From NCBI GenBank assembly GCA_030611415.1, contig JAUWPW010000007.1, positions 1 to 44,749 of the forward strand: a stretch of DNA of 44,749 nucleotides, read 5' to 3'. Both the position numbers and the translations under genes were made by a program. The notes under the pieces are model-generated. The model was not told where the DNA came from. It saw nothing but the letters and a program-made list of their open reading frames with translations, and did not search any database. Source of the DNA: Candidatus Bipolaricaulota bacterium. GTDB lineage: Bacteria; Bipolaricaulota; Bipolaricaulia; UBA7950; UBA9294. Positions 23,923 to 31,281 of this stretch are shown here, one piece after another (position 1 is the first letter of the stretch; each line of letters begins with the position of its first letter).

Positions 23923-24578
23923 TATTTGGTCCTCCTTTCCTCTACTAGTCTCGCAACTAGCTTCACCGCCCCAAAAGCAGTATCACTGTAACCATCAGCC
24001 CCTATCTCTTCCGCCCATTCAGGCGTAACAGGAGCACCTCCCACAATTGCGAAATACTTATCGCGAACACCTTTTTCCTTCATTATCTCTATTACCTCTC
24101 TCTGCCCTGCCATTGTAGTAGTCATCAGGGATGACATAGCAATACCGTCTGCGCCTACCTCGTCAGCCCTCTTTATGAACTCTAGCGGATCAACGTCGGT
24201 CCCAATGTTATAGACGGTGAAGCCAAATATCTCTAGCATAACAGAAACAATATCTTTGCCGATTTCATGCTGATCGCCTGCTACTGTGCCTATTACTATT
24301 CTACCTTTCGATGCGTCAACACCTGTTGACTCTTTTAATTTGGGCAAGAAGATTTTCATGATGGCTTTCATGGCATCGGCTGAAGCCATCATCTCAGGCA
24401 AAAAGATCTCCAACTGCTCAAATCTGTCACCGACCCCCTTCATCTCTTCTGTTAATTTCTTCAGTGCTAGATCAATGTCCCCGTTCGCGTGTACGAACTC
24501 CTCTGCCGTCTTGACAGCTGCATCCGTCTCACCGTCTACAACCGTTTGCACTAAGGTTCTTATCTGCTCGTCGTTCAA
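23922..24578 (-). CDS. Corrinoid methyl-carrier protein (MtmC/MtbC/MttC family)
   Basis: This 218-residue protein has an N-terminal four-helix cap (about 1-85, with GDRFEQLEIFLPEMMASADAM) and a Rossmann-like B12-binding domain. The cobalt-ligand motif DxHxxG is GDQHEIG (Asp102, His104, Gly107), followed by GIAMSSLMTTTM and VGGAPVTPEWAEEIGADGY. It shuttles a methyl group between a substrate methyltransferase and a folate methyltransferase. Its stop TAA shares a base with the mtmB-like ATG, so the two are almost certainly a cognate pair. It may also serve the MttB-like enzyme, since no other corrinoid gene lies in this cluster. Confidence 0.95.
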   Translation of the reverse strand: MNDEQIRTLVQTVVDGETDAAVKTAEEFVHANGDIDLALKKLTEEMKGVGDRFEQLEIFLPEMMASADAMKAIMKIFLPKLKESTGVDASKGRIVIGTVAGDQHEIGKDIVSVMLEIFGFTVYNIGTDVDPLEFIKRADEVGADGIAMSSLMTTTMAGQREVIEIMKEKGVRDKYFAIVGGAPVTPEWAEEIGADGYSDTAFGAVKLVARLVEERRTK

Positions 24579-24687
24579 GTGAATCCCTCCTAGTCGTTAT
24601 TCTGGTAGTTCTCTTTCGAAACGCTCCTGTATCTTCTACTCGTTCAAAGAATCGTGTTCCTCTCTCTATCACACACAGAACCTCTCC

Positions 24688-25038
24688 TCAACCATCCCGG
24701 TATTCCTTCTCTAGGCTTAGTACTTGCATTCTACTTTCCTTAATATCGCTCAGCAACTCGTGACTATTCTGACAGCTTAACGCTTTGGTCGGGCAGCTTG
24801 AAACACAGGCCGGTTCCAATCCCTTCTTTAGCCTCCCCTCACAAAATGTACAATTCTGAGCGATCGAAATCACGAAATCTGTCGCTAACCTGCCATCTAC
24901 TATTTGGGGTCCGATCTCATTTACCCTGATCCATGCTTCACCTTCTGGTAAGTTGTTCTCCTTTCTACAAGCTATTTCACAGGCGTAACACCCCACACAT
25001 CGATCTAAGTCCACAATTATAGCGTTGTACTCTGTCAT
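24688..25038 (-). CDS. 4Fe-4S dicluster ferredoxin-like subunit of molybdopterin oxidoreductase
   Basis: This protein of about 116 residues carries two cysteine motifs, CVGCYACEIAC and CTFCEGRLKKGLEPACVSSCP, sufficient for two [4Fe-4S] clusters. It resembles a shortened DmsB/PhsB-type electron-transfer subunit, which usually has four clusters. I start it at the ATG at 25038 (MTEYNAIIVDLDRC), one base past the oxidoreductase stop; a longer frame to 25119 lies wholly inside the large-subunit gene. It has no Tat or Sec signal and no membrane anchor, so the pair is cytoplasmic. It probably passes electrons between the molybdenum subunit and ferredoxin or another soluble carrier. Confidence 0.85.
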   Translation of the reverse strand: MTEYNAIIVDLDRCVGCYACEIACRKENNLPEGEAWIRVNEIGPQIVDGRLATDFVISIAQNCTFCEGRLKKGLEPACVSSCPTKALSCQNSHELLSDIKESRMQVLSLEKEYRDG

Positions 25039-25039
25039 C

Positions 25040-27142
25040 TCAAGCACTCTCCCTATATATTCTGCAGAGAAACGACCTATTTCCTGTTGCAGCTGAAATG
25101 GGACAGCGTGGCACATCATCGGTCAGTATATTATCTGGTTGTCCGCTCGCATACGGTTGCCCCCATCCATGCGCGACCATCACAACCTTTGGATGAACTC
25201 CGAGGGTGAGTTGTGCTTTAACCCTGATCTTCCCACGCGGAGACTCAACAACTACCCAGTTTCCATCGTCAATGCCGAGTTCGCTGGCTGTGTCAGGATG
25301 TATTTCTACAAAGGGATCTGGCTGTACCGAGTTCAATGATGGCAAGGTCCTAAACTGTGTATGGGTAAATTGACCGGGCTTAAGACCGGTTCCACAAACT
25401 AAGGGGTATTCCTCATATAGGTCCGGCTTGGAGTAAGGGCTCTCAGCCGGTTCTTCGAAGGTAGGTAGTGGATCATATCCATGCTTCTTGAAAGTCTCAG
25501 AGTAGAACTCAACCTTGTTCGTTGATGTGTTGAAACCGTGCTTCTCGTATTTTCTGTAAACCTGGTCACGGGCAAACCTTATCACCATTCCCTCAGGGTG
25601 TTGCCTGAGTTCTTCTGCAGTTATATCAAGAGGCTCAAGCTCGTAGTTGATAGCCTCCTCCTCATCTTCCCAAGGGAAATACTCTTCAAGGCCGACCCTC
25701 CTTGCCAATTCAAATATGAACCGGGGATCCGACCAGCTCTCACCTAAAGGCTCAACGACCTTGTTTGCTAATGCTAAGACACGGGTGTCAACGCTTGGAA
25801 CCTGTTCAGTGCCGTCCACGATATGTGGGTATTCAAAGAATGAGGCAGCGGGCAACACCATGTCTGCTAACTCCGCAGTCGCTGTCATGTACAACTCATG
25901 GACCACGATAAAGTCTAGCTCCCTCAATATGTCCCTTACCCTTAAGGTGTTTGACGCTATCGTTGCTATTGAGCTGCCCTGCGCAATCAGTGCTTTCAAC
26001 GGATAAGGCTTGCTTGTTTCGATCGTATCTAATACTTCGGGCGTAGAAACTCCCCACAGAGGGTAATACAATGGATGCGTTGAGATAGATTTACTACCAT
26101 TAGCAATAACCTTGTTTATCCTCTTACGCAAGGTGAGATCCCTCCGATTTAAGGGAAGAGGGAAGATAACACCCCCTGGAACATCAATGTTACCGGCTAT
26201 TGCGCGAAAAATTGCCATAGCACGGGTTGTCTGGACAACGTTTGTGTGCTGCTCGATACCGTTCCCATCCTCTAGAACGGCACCAGGACTCGCCGCCGCA
26301 TAAAGATCCGCCACTTCACGGATCTTATCAGCCGGAACCCATGTCATCTTACTGACTTTCGTAAGAGGGTATTCCTCGGCAAGGGCTTGTAATGCTTCAA
26401 ACCCGTGAACGTACTTGTCGACAAACCCCCTATCGTAAAGCCCCCCCTTTATGATATAGTTCAACATGCCAAGAATCATTGCACCATCGCTCCCAGGCCG
26501 AGGTTGAATAACCAGGTCTGCCTTGGCTGCAGTACTTGTAAATCTGGGATCAACAACAATCAGCTTTACCCCACGCTTAGCAGCATCAAGTATTCGCCTT
26601 CCATGGTGAGGCAACGATGTCTCCATTGGGTTGAAGCCCCACAAGATCATCAGCTTAGTATTCTCGTAGTCAGGCAATGGTTGCCCACCATAGGTATACT
26701 TGTGTCCGATCGTGCGCGGAGTGTAGCACAGGTGATCATGGGAAGCTACATTCGGCGACCCAAAAGCGCTCATGAATCTCTGTACATAGCTCCAGTTGCT
26801 CCCCCACCTAGGACCGGCTCCGCGGTGCCAGACAACGGATTCCGCACCATACTCCTTCCTGAAGCTAAGTAGTTTGCTCGCAATGGTGTCCAAAGCCTCA
26901 TTCCAAGATATCTCCCTCCATCTACCCTCCCCTCGTTCTCCTTCTCTCTTCAGAGGCTTTGTTAAACGCTTTGGATCATATTCGTACTCCACTGCGGCGA
27001 ATGCTTTCGGACAGAGTTCTCCCCCACTGGCAACATGGCCAGGCAGTCCTTCTACTCTTATGATCCTTCCATCATGCACGTAGGCTTTCATCCCACAAAC
27101 ATTATTACACATACCACAAACCGTATTGATGCACTTCGCCAT
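25040..27142 (-). CDS. Molybdopterin oxidoreductase, DMSO-reductase superfamily, cytoplasmic
   Basis: This 700-residue catalytic subunit is of the Mo/W-bis-MGD family. The N-terminus holds a [4Fe-4S] motif (Cys9, Cys12, Cys16, Cys44). Typical segments follow: WNEALDTIASKL, NPMETSLPHHGRRILDA, VDPRFTSTAAKADL, RPGSDGAMILGMLNYII, and a C-terminal dinucleotide-binding domain with TGNRSF. The expected Mo ligand is Cys139 in HDHLCYTPR, as in formate dehydrogenase, Nap and Psr/Phs types, not the Ser of TMAO/DMSO reductases. There is no Tat signal. The gene lies 29 bases behind the permease dppC and two bases ahead of its Fe-S subunit. The substrate is unknown; placement implies action on the imported methylated compound or its product. 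Confidence 0.9.
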   Translation of the reverse strand: MAKCINTVCGMCNNVCGMKAYVHDGRIIRVEGLPGHVASGGELCPKAFAAVEYEYDPKRLTKPLKREGERGEGRWREISWNEALDTIASKLLSFRKEYGAESVVWHRGAGPRWGSNWSYVQRFMSAFGSPNVASHDHLCYTPRTIGHKYTYGGQPLPDYENTKLMILWGFNPMETSLPHHGRRILDAAKRGVKLIVVDPRFTSTAAKADLVIQPRPGSDGAMILGMLNYIIKGGLYDRGFVDKYVHGFEALQALAEEYPLTKVSKMTWVPADKIREVADLYAAASPGAVLEDGNGIEQHTNVVQTTRAMAIFRAIAGNIDVPGGVIFPLPLNRRDLTLRKRINKVIANGSKSISTHPLYYPLWGVSTPEVLDTIETSKPYPLKALIAQGSSIATIASNTLRVRDILRELDFIVVHELYMTATAELADMVLPAASFFEYPHIVDGTEQVPSVDTRVLALANKVVEPLGESWSDPRFIFELARRVGLEEYFPWEDEEEAINYELEPLDITAEELRQHPEGMVIRFARDQVYRKYEKHGFNTSTNKVEFYSETFKKHGYDPLPTFEEPAESPYSKPDLYEEYPLVCGTGLKPGQFTHTQFRTLPSLNSVQPDPFVEIHPDTASELGIDDGNWVVVESPRGKIRVKAQLTLGVHPKVVMVAHGWGQPYASGQPDNILTDDVPRCPISAATGNRSFLCRIYRESA

Positions 27143-27171
27143 ATGTTTCTACCTCCACCCCTTAGGAGCCC

Positions 27172-28053
27172 TTACCTGGTTCGCGTCTCAAGAATATCGC
27201 GTAGACCATCTCCCAGAAGATTTGCTCCAAGAACCACAAGAAAGATGGCAAGACCCGGAAAAGTTGGGTACCACCACGCAGTCTTAAGATAGCTCCTTCC
27301 ACTACTTATCATAGCCCCCCATTCCGGAGTTGGAGGTTGAGCCCCCAGTCCGACGAAGCCGAGGGACGCTCCTAGCATGACTACGAAGCCAAAATCAAGG
27401 GTCACCTCCACCAAAACAGGCGAGTAACTATTCAAGAGCACATGCTTAAGAAAAACGCGCACTTCAGAGGCGCCTATTGCCCTTGCCGCCTCAACATATG
27501 TCTCTTCTTTCACTTCAACTACCTTGCTCCTGACTAATCGGGCATAAACGGTCCACCAAATAGCTACTATGGCCACCATCACATTTGTAAGCCCCGGACC
27601 TAATGATGCGGTGATTACCATGGCGAGAACAAAGACAGGGAATGCCATACACAGATCCGTAAAGCGCATCACCGCATCGTCTATCCGGCCACCGAGGAAT
27701 GCAGCTGTTCCTCCAATCAAAGATCCGATTGCTACACTAAGCCCAGTGACGATAAGTCCCAACCTAAGGGAGATCCTGGAGCCATAGACAATTCTGCTGA
27801 AAACATCTCGTCCGGCAGTGTCGGTACCGAAGAAGTGAGTCTTTGAGGGTGGCATGAGTCGATCGCTTGGGTGTATCGCGATAGGGTCGTAGGGAGCAAT
27901 AAACGGGGCAAGAACGGCAACAGATATAAACCCTACCATTATTGCTAGCCCCAGTATTGTAAGAGGGCTCCTCCTCAACGTGTATACTAAATGAGTCGCT
28001 TTTTCCCCAACCCAGACGAAAAGAGTATCACGCTCAGATTCTAGTGATCTCAT
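27172..28053 (-). CDS. ABC transporter permease, DppC/OppC family
   Basis: This 293-residue inner-membrane permease has an N-terminal cytoplasmic stretch, about six helices and the OppC-N signature (RRSPLTILGLAIMVGFISVAVLAPFIAPYDP). HFFGTDTAGRDVFSRIVYGSRISL is the usual subfamily segment. The ATPase-contacting EAA loop is EEETYVEAARAIGASEVRVFLKHVLLN. With the DppB-like neighbour it would form the channel for peptides, nickel complexes or other small amine-containing solutes. No ATPase gene accompanies it here. Confidence 0.94.
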   Translation of the reverse strand: MRSLESERDTLFVWVGEKATHLVYTLRRSPLTILGLAIMVGFISVAVLAPFIAPYDPIAIHPSDRLMPPSKTHFFGTDTAGRDVFSRIVYGSRISLRLGLIVTGLSVAIGSLIGGTAAFLGGRIDDAVMRFTDLCMAFPVFVLAMVITASLGPGLTNVMVAIVAIWWTVYARLVRSKVVEVKEETYVEAARAIGASEVRVFLKHVLLNSYSPVLVEVTLDFGFVVMLGASLGFVGLGAQPPTPEWGAMISSGRSYLKTAWWYPTFPGLAIFLVVLGANLLGDGLRDILETRTR

Positions 28054-28154
28054 AGAACACCTTCACCGGATACCTCACAGCTTGCTATGGGCTTCTTCAC
28101 GTTCACTCATCCTTCGCCTAATAGTCTGCGCCGCGAGAGGCTCTGCTCTCAATC

Positions 28155-29162
28155 TCAGGAGAATCTCACCTTAGGATTGATGTACACATATGAAACATCT
28201 ACTATCAAGTTTACTAACATGTATACAAGTGCCATGACTACGCTAAACCCGAGAACAGGCTGAAAATCAAGGTGTCTAATAGCGGTAAGTGCATATCTTC
28301 CTATCCCGGGCCACGAAAAAATCACTTCCGCCATGACTGAACTCCCCAGAAGGTATCCATACTGGATTCCAGTTATCGTCACGATTGGCAAAAGCGCGTT
28401 TCTCAAAGCATGTTTGAGAACAACGATCACCTCAGACACGCCCTTAGCCCTTGCTGTTCCGATGTAATCCTCATCCAACACTTCAAGCAAGTTAGACCTC
28501 GTCTGGCGCGCAATGATTGCAAGCGGGCAAAGAGCAAGGCACAGTGCAGGTCCTATTACATGATGAATGGCACTTCCCAAAGCAGTCCAATTACCAGTTA
28601 GCAAGCTATCCACAATATACATCCCGGTTATCCTGGTTGGCGGGTCAATAAACAGACCGATCCTTCGTCCAATAGGAATCAGTCCTAACCTATAATAGAA
28701 AAGTAGCAATATCAATAGCCCAACCCAAAACACCGGCATTGACATGCCGAATAGAGAAAGTGGGCGCACCATGAAGTCCAGTATCCCGTTCTTTCTTGCC
28801 GCGCTTATCGCACCCAAAACTATGCCCCCAACCATAGCTATCAACAGGCTCACAGTACTTAGTTCGAAAGTGGCCATAAAGTACTTCCTTATGTCAGACA
28901 TTACAGGTCTTCTGGTATAGACCGAAAAGCCCAGATCACCCTTTGCCATCTGTTTCACGTAACGAAGGTACTGTATGGGTAGTGGATCGTTCAACCTCCA
29001 TGCTTCCTTTAATCGCTCAACCGCGGCCTTGGTGGCAAGTGGCCCCAATGCTGTGGCAACGGGGTCTCCAGGGACTATATGAGATAGGGTAAAAACAATT
29101 AACGTCATCCCCAAAAGCATCGGGATAACCCAAAAAACGCGTCTTAAAATGTAGAAAATCAT
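28155..29162 (-). CDS. ABC transporter permease, DppB/OppB family
   Basis: This 335-residue permease with about six helices starts with the family sequence RRVFWVIPMLLGMTLIVFTLSHIVPGDPV. The EAA loop is DEDYIGTARAKGVSEVIVVLKHALRNALLPIVT. It pairs with the DppC-like permease 101 bases downstream. A terminator-like hairpin separates it from the binding-protein gene upstream, which should lower permease expression relative to the binding protein, a common arrangement in ABC importers. Confidence 0.94.
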   Translation of the reverse strand: MIFYILRRVFWVIPMLLGMTLIVFTLSHIVPGDPVATALGPLATKAAVERLKEAWRLNDPLPIQYLRYVKQMAKGDLGFSVYTRRPVMSDIRKYFMATFELSTVSLLIAMVGGIVLGAISAARKNGILDFMVRPLSLFGMSMPVFWVGLLILLLFYYRLGLIPIGRRIGLFIDPPTRITGMYIVDSLLTGNWTALGSAIHHVIGPALCLALCPLAIIARQTRSNLLEVLDEDYIGTARAKGVSEVIVVLKHALRNALLPIVTITGIQYGYLLGSSVMAEVIFSWPGIGRYALTAIRHLDFQPVLGFSVVMALVYMLVNLIVDVSYVYINPKVRFS

Positions 29163-29246
29163 CCCGTTCTAGACACCCCTACGTTCCATTAAGAACTTGT
29201 TGAGAATCTGAAATCAAGAATGGCCAAACTTCAGAATACAATAAAG

Positions 29247-29276
29247 AGAGGGCCTCGCTTTTGCGGGGTCCCCTCT
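29247..29276 (-). terminator. Partial terminator (attenuator) between binding protein and permease genes
   Basis: On the minus strand AGAGGG pairs with CCCTCT and, past a two-base bulge, CCCCGC pairs with GCGAGG around an AAAA loop. A T-rich stretch (CTTTATTGTATTC) follows. It sits 39 bases beyond the binding-protein stop and upstream of dppB. Confidence 0.65.
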
Positions 29277-29314
29277 GTCTCAGATCTTCGCAACGTACAG
29301 CACGCTCACTTAAT

Positions 29315-30898
29315 CTACTTCTTCTCCACCTGCCAGAACCACTCCTGGTAAGGAGGACACGAGCGGAAATTCACAATATTGTCCTGCATTGCAAATATGG
29401 GTTTCAACTGCGTTATCCAGACGTACACCGCTAGTTCGTGTGCGCGCAGGTCAATCTCTCTATACATCTGCGCCCTCTTTATCCGATCAGCGGTTGCAAG
29501 CGCTTGTGGACAGAGAACCTCGGTGGTATCATCCGTCCAATGGCTTCCTCTCCATCCCCAGGTGGGCAGATGGGAGCAATATTGCCAACGAACGGCATCA
29601 GCTGACATGGCAACACTGTCACCCGAGTATAACATCAAGCCCATCCCATAGTCGCCTTCATCTTGCATCGCGGTCTGAGTGGATAACACCACCTGTTTTA
29701 TATTTACTTTGATCCTGATTTCACTCAGGTAACTTTGTATGTACAGGGCATAGTCCTCATAGTTTGCATACCTTTCAGGGTCATACATCAAGTCTACTTC
29801 GAACCCATCTGCGTATTTTGACTCGCTCATCAACTGCTTTGCCTTCTCGAGATCATAGGTGTAGTAGCCAGCAAGTTCAGGGCTTGCTCCAAGGTAGCCT
29901 TTGGCTGGCATTCCGCACAGTTTTTCAGCGTAACCCAGGTCTATCCTGTCTATGATCTCATCGTAATTTATAGCGTAGTTTATAGCCTGCCGAACCCTTA
30001 GATCGTCGAAAGGTGGAGCAGTTATGTCCCAGAATATCATGGTCCTTCTGCTCGTGCCAGAGTACCCCTCAACCTTAATACCTTCCATCTCTTCCAAATC
30101 GGCAATCATCTCGGAAGAGAGGTCTCCTGTGAGGTCTATGTCCCCTTTCTCTAACATCATCATTCGCACTGCAGCATCAGGAACTGTGAGATAGATGAGT
30201 CTATCGATCTTGGGTGTTTTCTTTATCACCCCTCCCCAGTAATTCTCCCATTTTCTAACAACCATCCTTTCCCCTGGTTCCCAGCTTTCTAGGATGAAGG
30301 GACCTGTTCCTGCTTCATGATCGTTCAGCCATTCCATCGCGTAGGGGTCATCTGCGGTAGCATGATCCTTGATGGCAGTTGGGCTGATAATTGAACACCA
30401 TGCGGTCTGTAAGAAGTCCATCAATAGTGGAACGGCTTCTTTTAGTTCTATCTTGAGCGTATACTCATCCAGAATTTCAGTAGTTCCCGCGGCTCCCGCA
30501 TATACCATAAAAGTTGCTTCGGGAAGAACGGCCCACATATCTAGGTTAAACTTAAGGGCTTCCGCATTCCAAGGGGTATCATCGTGGAATGTAACACCCT
30601 CTCTTACGTGTACAGTCCAGGTTATGTAGTCCTCCGTCTCCCAAGCGGTCAAAAGGCCTGGGACAACGTTGAAATCCTTTTCAGAATCAACGTTAACGAG
30701 CTGATTGTAAAGCAGATTCACGCTCCTAGAGGCCCCTAGTGAAACCGCAGCTGTTATTGGATTTAGGCTTTCACCGTCCTTTGGTCTTGCAGCCACGAGG
30801 ACAATCTCATCACCTAGAGCCAATCCTCCCAGTAGACTAGCCAACAAGACACCAGCCAAAACTACCAGACATACTTTCCCGATCTTCATCCAACGCAC
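29315..30898 (-). CDS. Substrate-binding protein of a Dpp/Opp-type ABC importer (SBP_bac_5)
   Basis: This 527-residue extracytoplasmic protein has a signal peptide (MRWMKIGKVCLVVLAGVLLA followed by SLLGGLALG) with no lipobox Cys at the cleavage point, suggesting a soluble periplasmic protein. The mature protein has the family 5 layout: SLNPITAAVSLGASRSVNLLYN, TWTVHVREGVTFHDDTPWNAEALKFNLD, GTGPFILESWEPGERMVVRKWENYWG, and VRQAINYAINYDEII. Homologues bind peptides, nickel chelates, opines or other amine solutes. It is the first gene of the methyltransferase cluster, with a good promoter and AAGGAGG ribosome site, and likely decides which compound the system imports. Confidence 0.94.
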   Translation of the reverse strand: MRWMKIGKVCLVVLAGVLLASLLGGLALGDEIVLVAARPKDGESLNPITAAVSLGASRSVNLLYNQLVNVDSEKDFNVVPGLLTAWETEDYITWTVHVREGVTFHDDTPWNAEALKFNLDMWAVLPEATFMVYAGAAGTTEILDEYTLKIELKEAVPLLMDFLQTAWCSIISPTAIKDHATADDPYAMEWLNDHEAGTGPFILESWEPGERMVVRKWENYWGGVIKKTPKIDRLIYLTVPDAAVRMMMLEKGDIDLTGDLSSEMIADLEEMEGIKVEGYSGTSRRTMIFWDITAPPFDDLRVRQAINYAINYDEIIDRIDLGYAEKLCGMPAKGYLGASPELAGYYTYDLEKAKQLMSESKYADGFEVDLMYDPERYANYEDYALYIQSYLSEIRIKVNIKQVVLSTQTAMQDEGDYGMGLMLYSGDSVAMSADAVRWQYCSHLPTWGWRGSHWTDDTTEVLCPQALATADRIKRAQMYREIDLRAHELAVYVWITQLKPIFAMQDNIVNFRSCPPYQEWFWQVEKK

Positions 30899-30908
30899 CT
30901 CCTTGTGT

Positions 30909-30923
30909 ATTTGTTGGACAAAT
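30909..30923. promoter_or_regulatory. Operator-like dyad in the leader of the transporter/methyltransferase cluster
   Basis: ATTTGT-TGG-ACAAAT is a perfect 6-bp inverted repeat lying between the predicted transcription start and the ribosome site of the binding-protein gene. Its position fits a repressor site blocking early elongation. No regulator gene is adjacent. Confidence 0.45.
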
Positions 30924-30933
30924 CAACGGGATC

Positions 30934-30962
30934 ACTATAGCACATAATTTTTTGCTCGTCAA
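30934..30962 (-). promoter_or_regulatory. Promoter of the transporter/methyltransferase cluster
   Basis: On the minus strand TTGACG (30957-30962), a 17-base spacer and TATAGT (30934-30939) make a strong SigA-type promoter. The predicted start near 30927 leaves a leader of about 29 bases containing the dyad at 30909-30923. Confidence 0.75.
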
Positions 30963-31029
30963 TCGACCCACACCTCTCATCAGCAAAATCGTATCATTGT
31001 CTCTTCGATAATTGCACTCAATGCGGAGG

Positions 31030-31058
31030 TTGCTCGGCAATATTGGAAAGAGTAGAAT
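31030..31058 (+). promoter_or_regulatory. Promoter of the xanthine dehydrogenase-family gene cluster
   Basis: TTGCTC (31030-31035), 17 bases, then TAGAAT (31053-31058). The predicted start near 31065 means any ATG at 31057 cannot be a start codon. It is divergent from the methyltransferase-cluster promoter, about 70 bases apart. Confidence 0.55.
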
Positions 31059-31114
31059 GGGAAAATCAAAACAGAACAAAATAGAGAAAGAAAAAAGGAT
31101 CACGAAGGAGCCAA

Positions 31115-31281
31115 GTGGAATTAGAGTTGCTTGGCTTGGCAAGAGGTAGAAGATCGTCAACCGAAAAGGATCGTGGAAAATAAGAAACTTTGATACTGTA
31201 GGGAAAGCGAACCTCCGCAAGGATGGGATTGCACGCGTTACTGGGCAAGAACGTTACACAGTTGACATCAGCCTGCCCCAT
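31115..31281 (+). other. Displaced 5' coding segment of the first XDH molybdenum subunit
   Basis: The XDH reading frame continues upstream of its first ATG (31282) for 34 family-like residues, including DTVGKANLRKDG and VTGQERYTVDI, but has no ATG, GTG or TTG before an in-frame TAG at 31147. In the neighbouring frame a GTG at 31115 with AAGGAG four bases before it encodes 22 residues and ends at TAA (31181). A slip of one base back on the AAAA run (31177-31180) would join it exactly to the XDH frame. Alternatives are a homopolymer indel, an ATA start at 31180, or a broken gene. Confidence 0.55.

Noticed and set aside
25039-25119. A longer N-terminus for the 4Fe-4S subunit.
   Set aside because: It would lie entirely inside the molybdenum subunit gene and does not resemble ferredoxin-type sequence; the Met at 25038 directly precedes the conserved domain.
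31057-31149. An ATG frame in phase with the XDH gene, separated from it by a single in-frame TAG at 31147, suggesting pyrrolysine read-through.
   Set aside because: The ATG overlaps the predicted -10 box, the encoded Lys-rich segment does not resemble XDH N-termini, and four nearby genes use TAG as a normal stop. The GTG frame at 31115 explains the N-terminus better.
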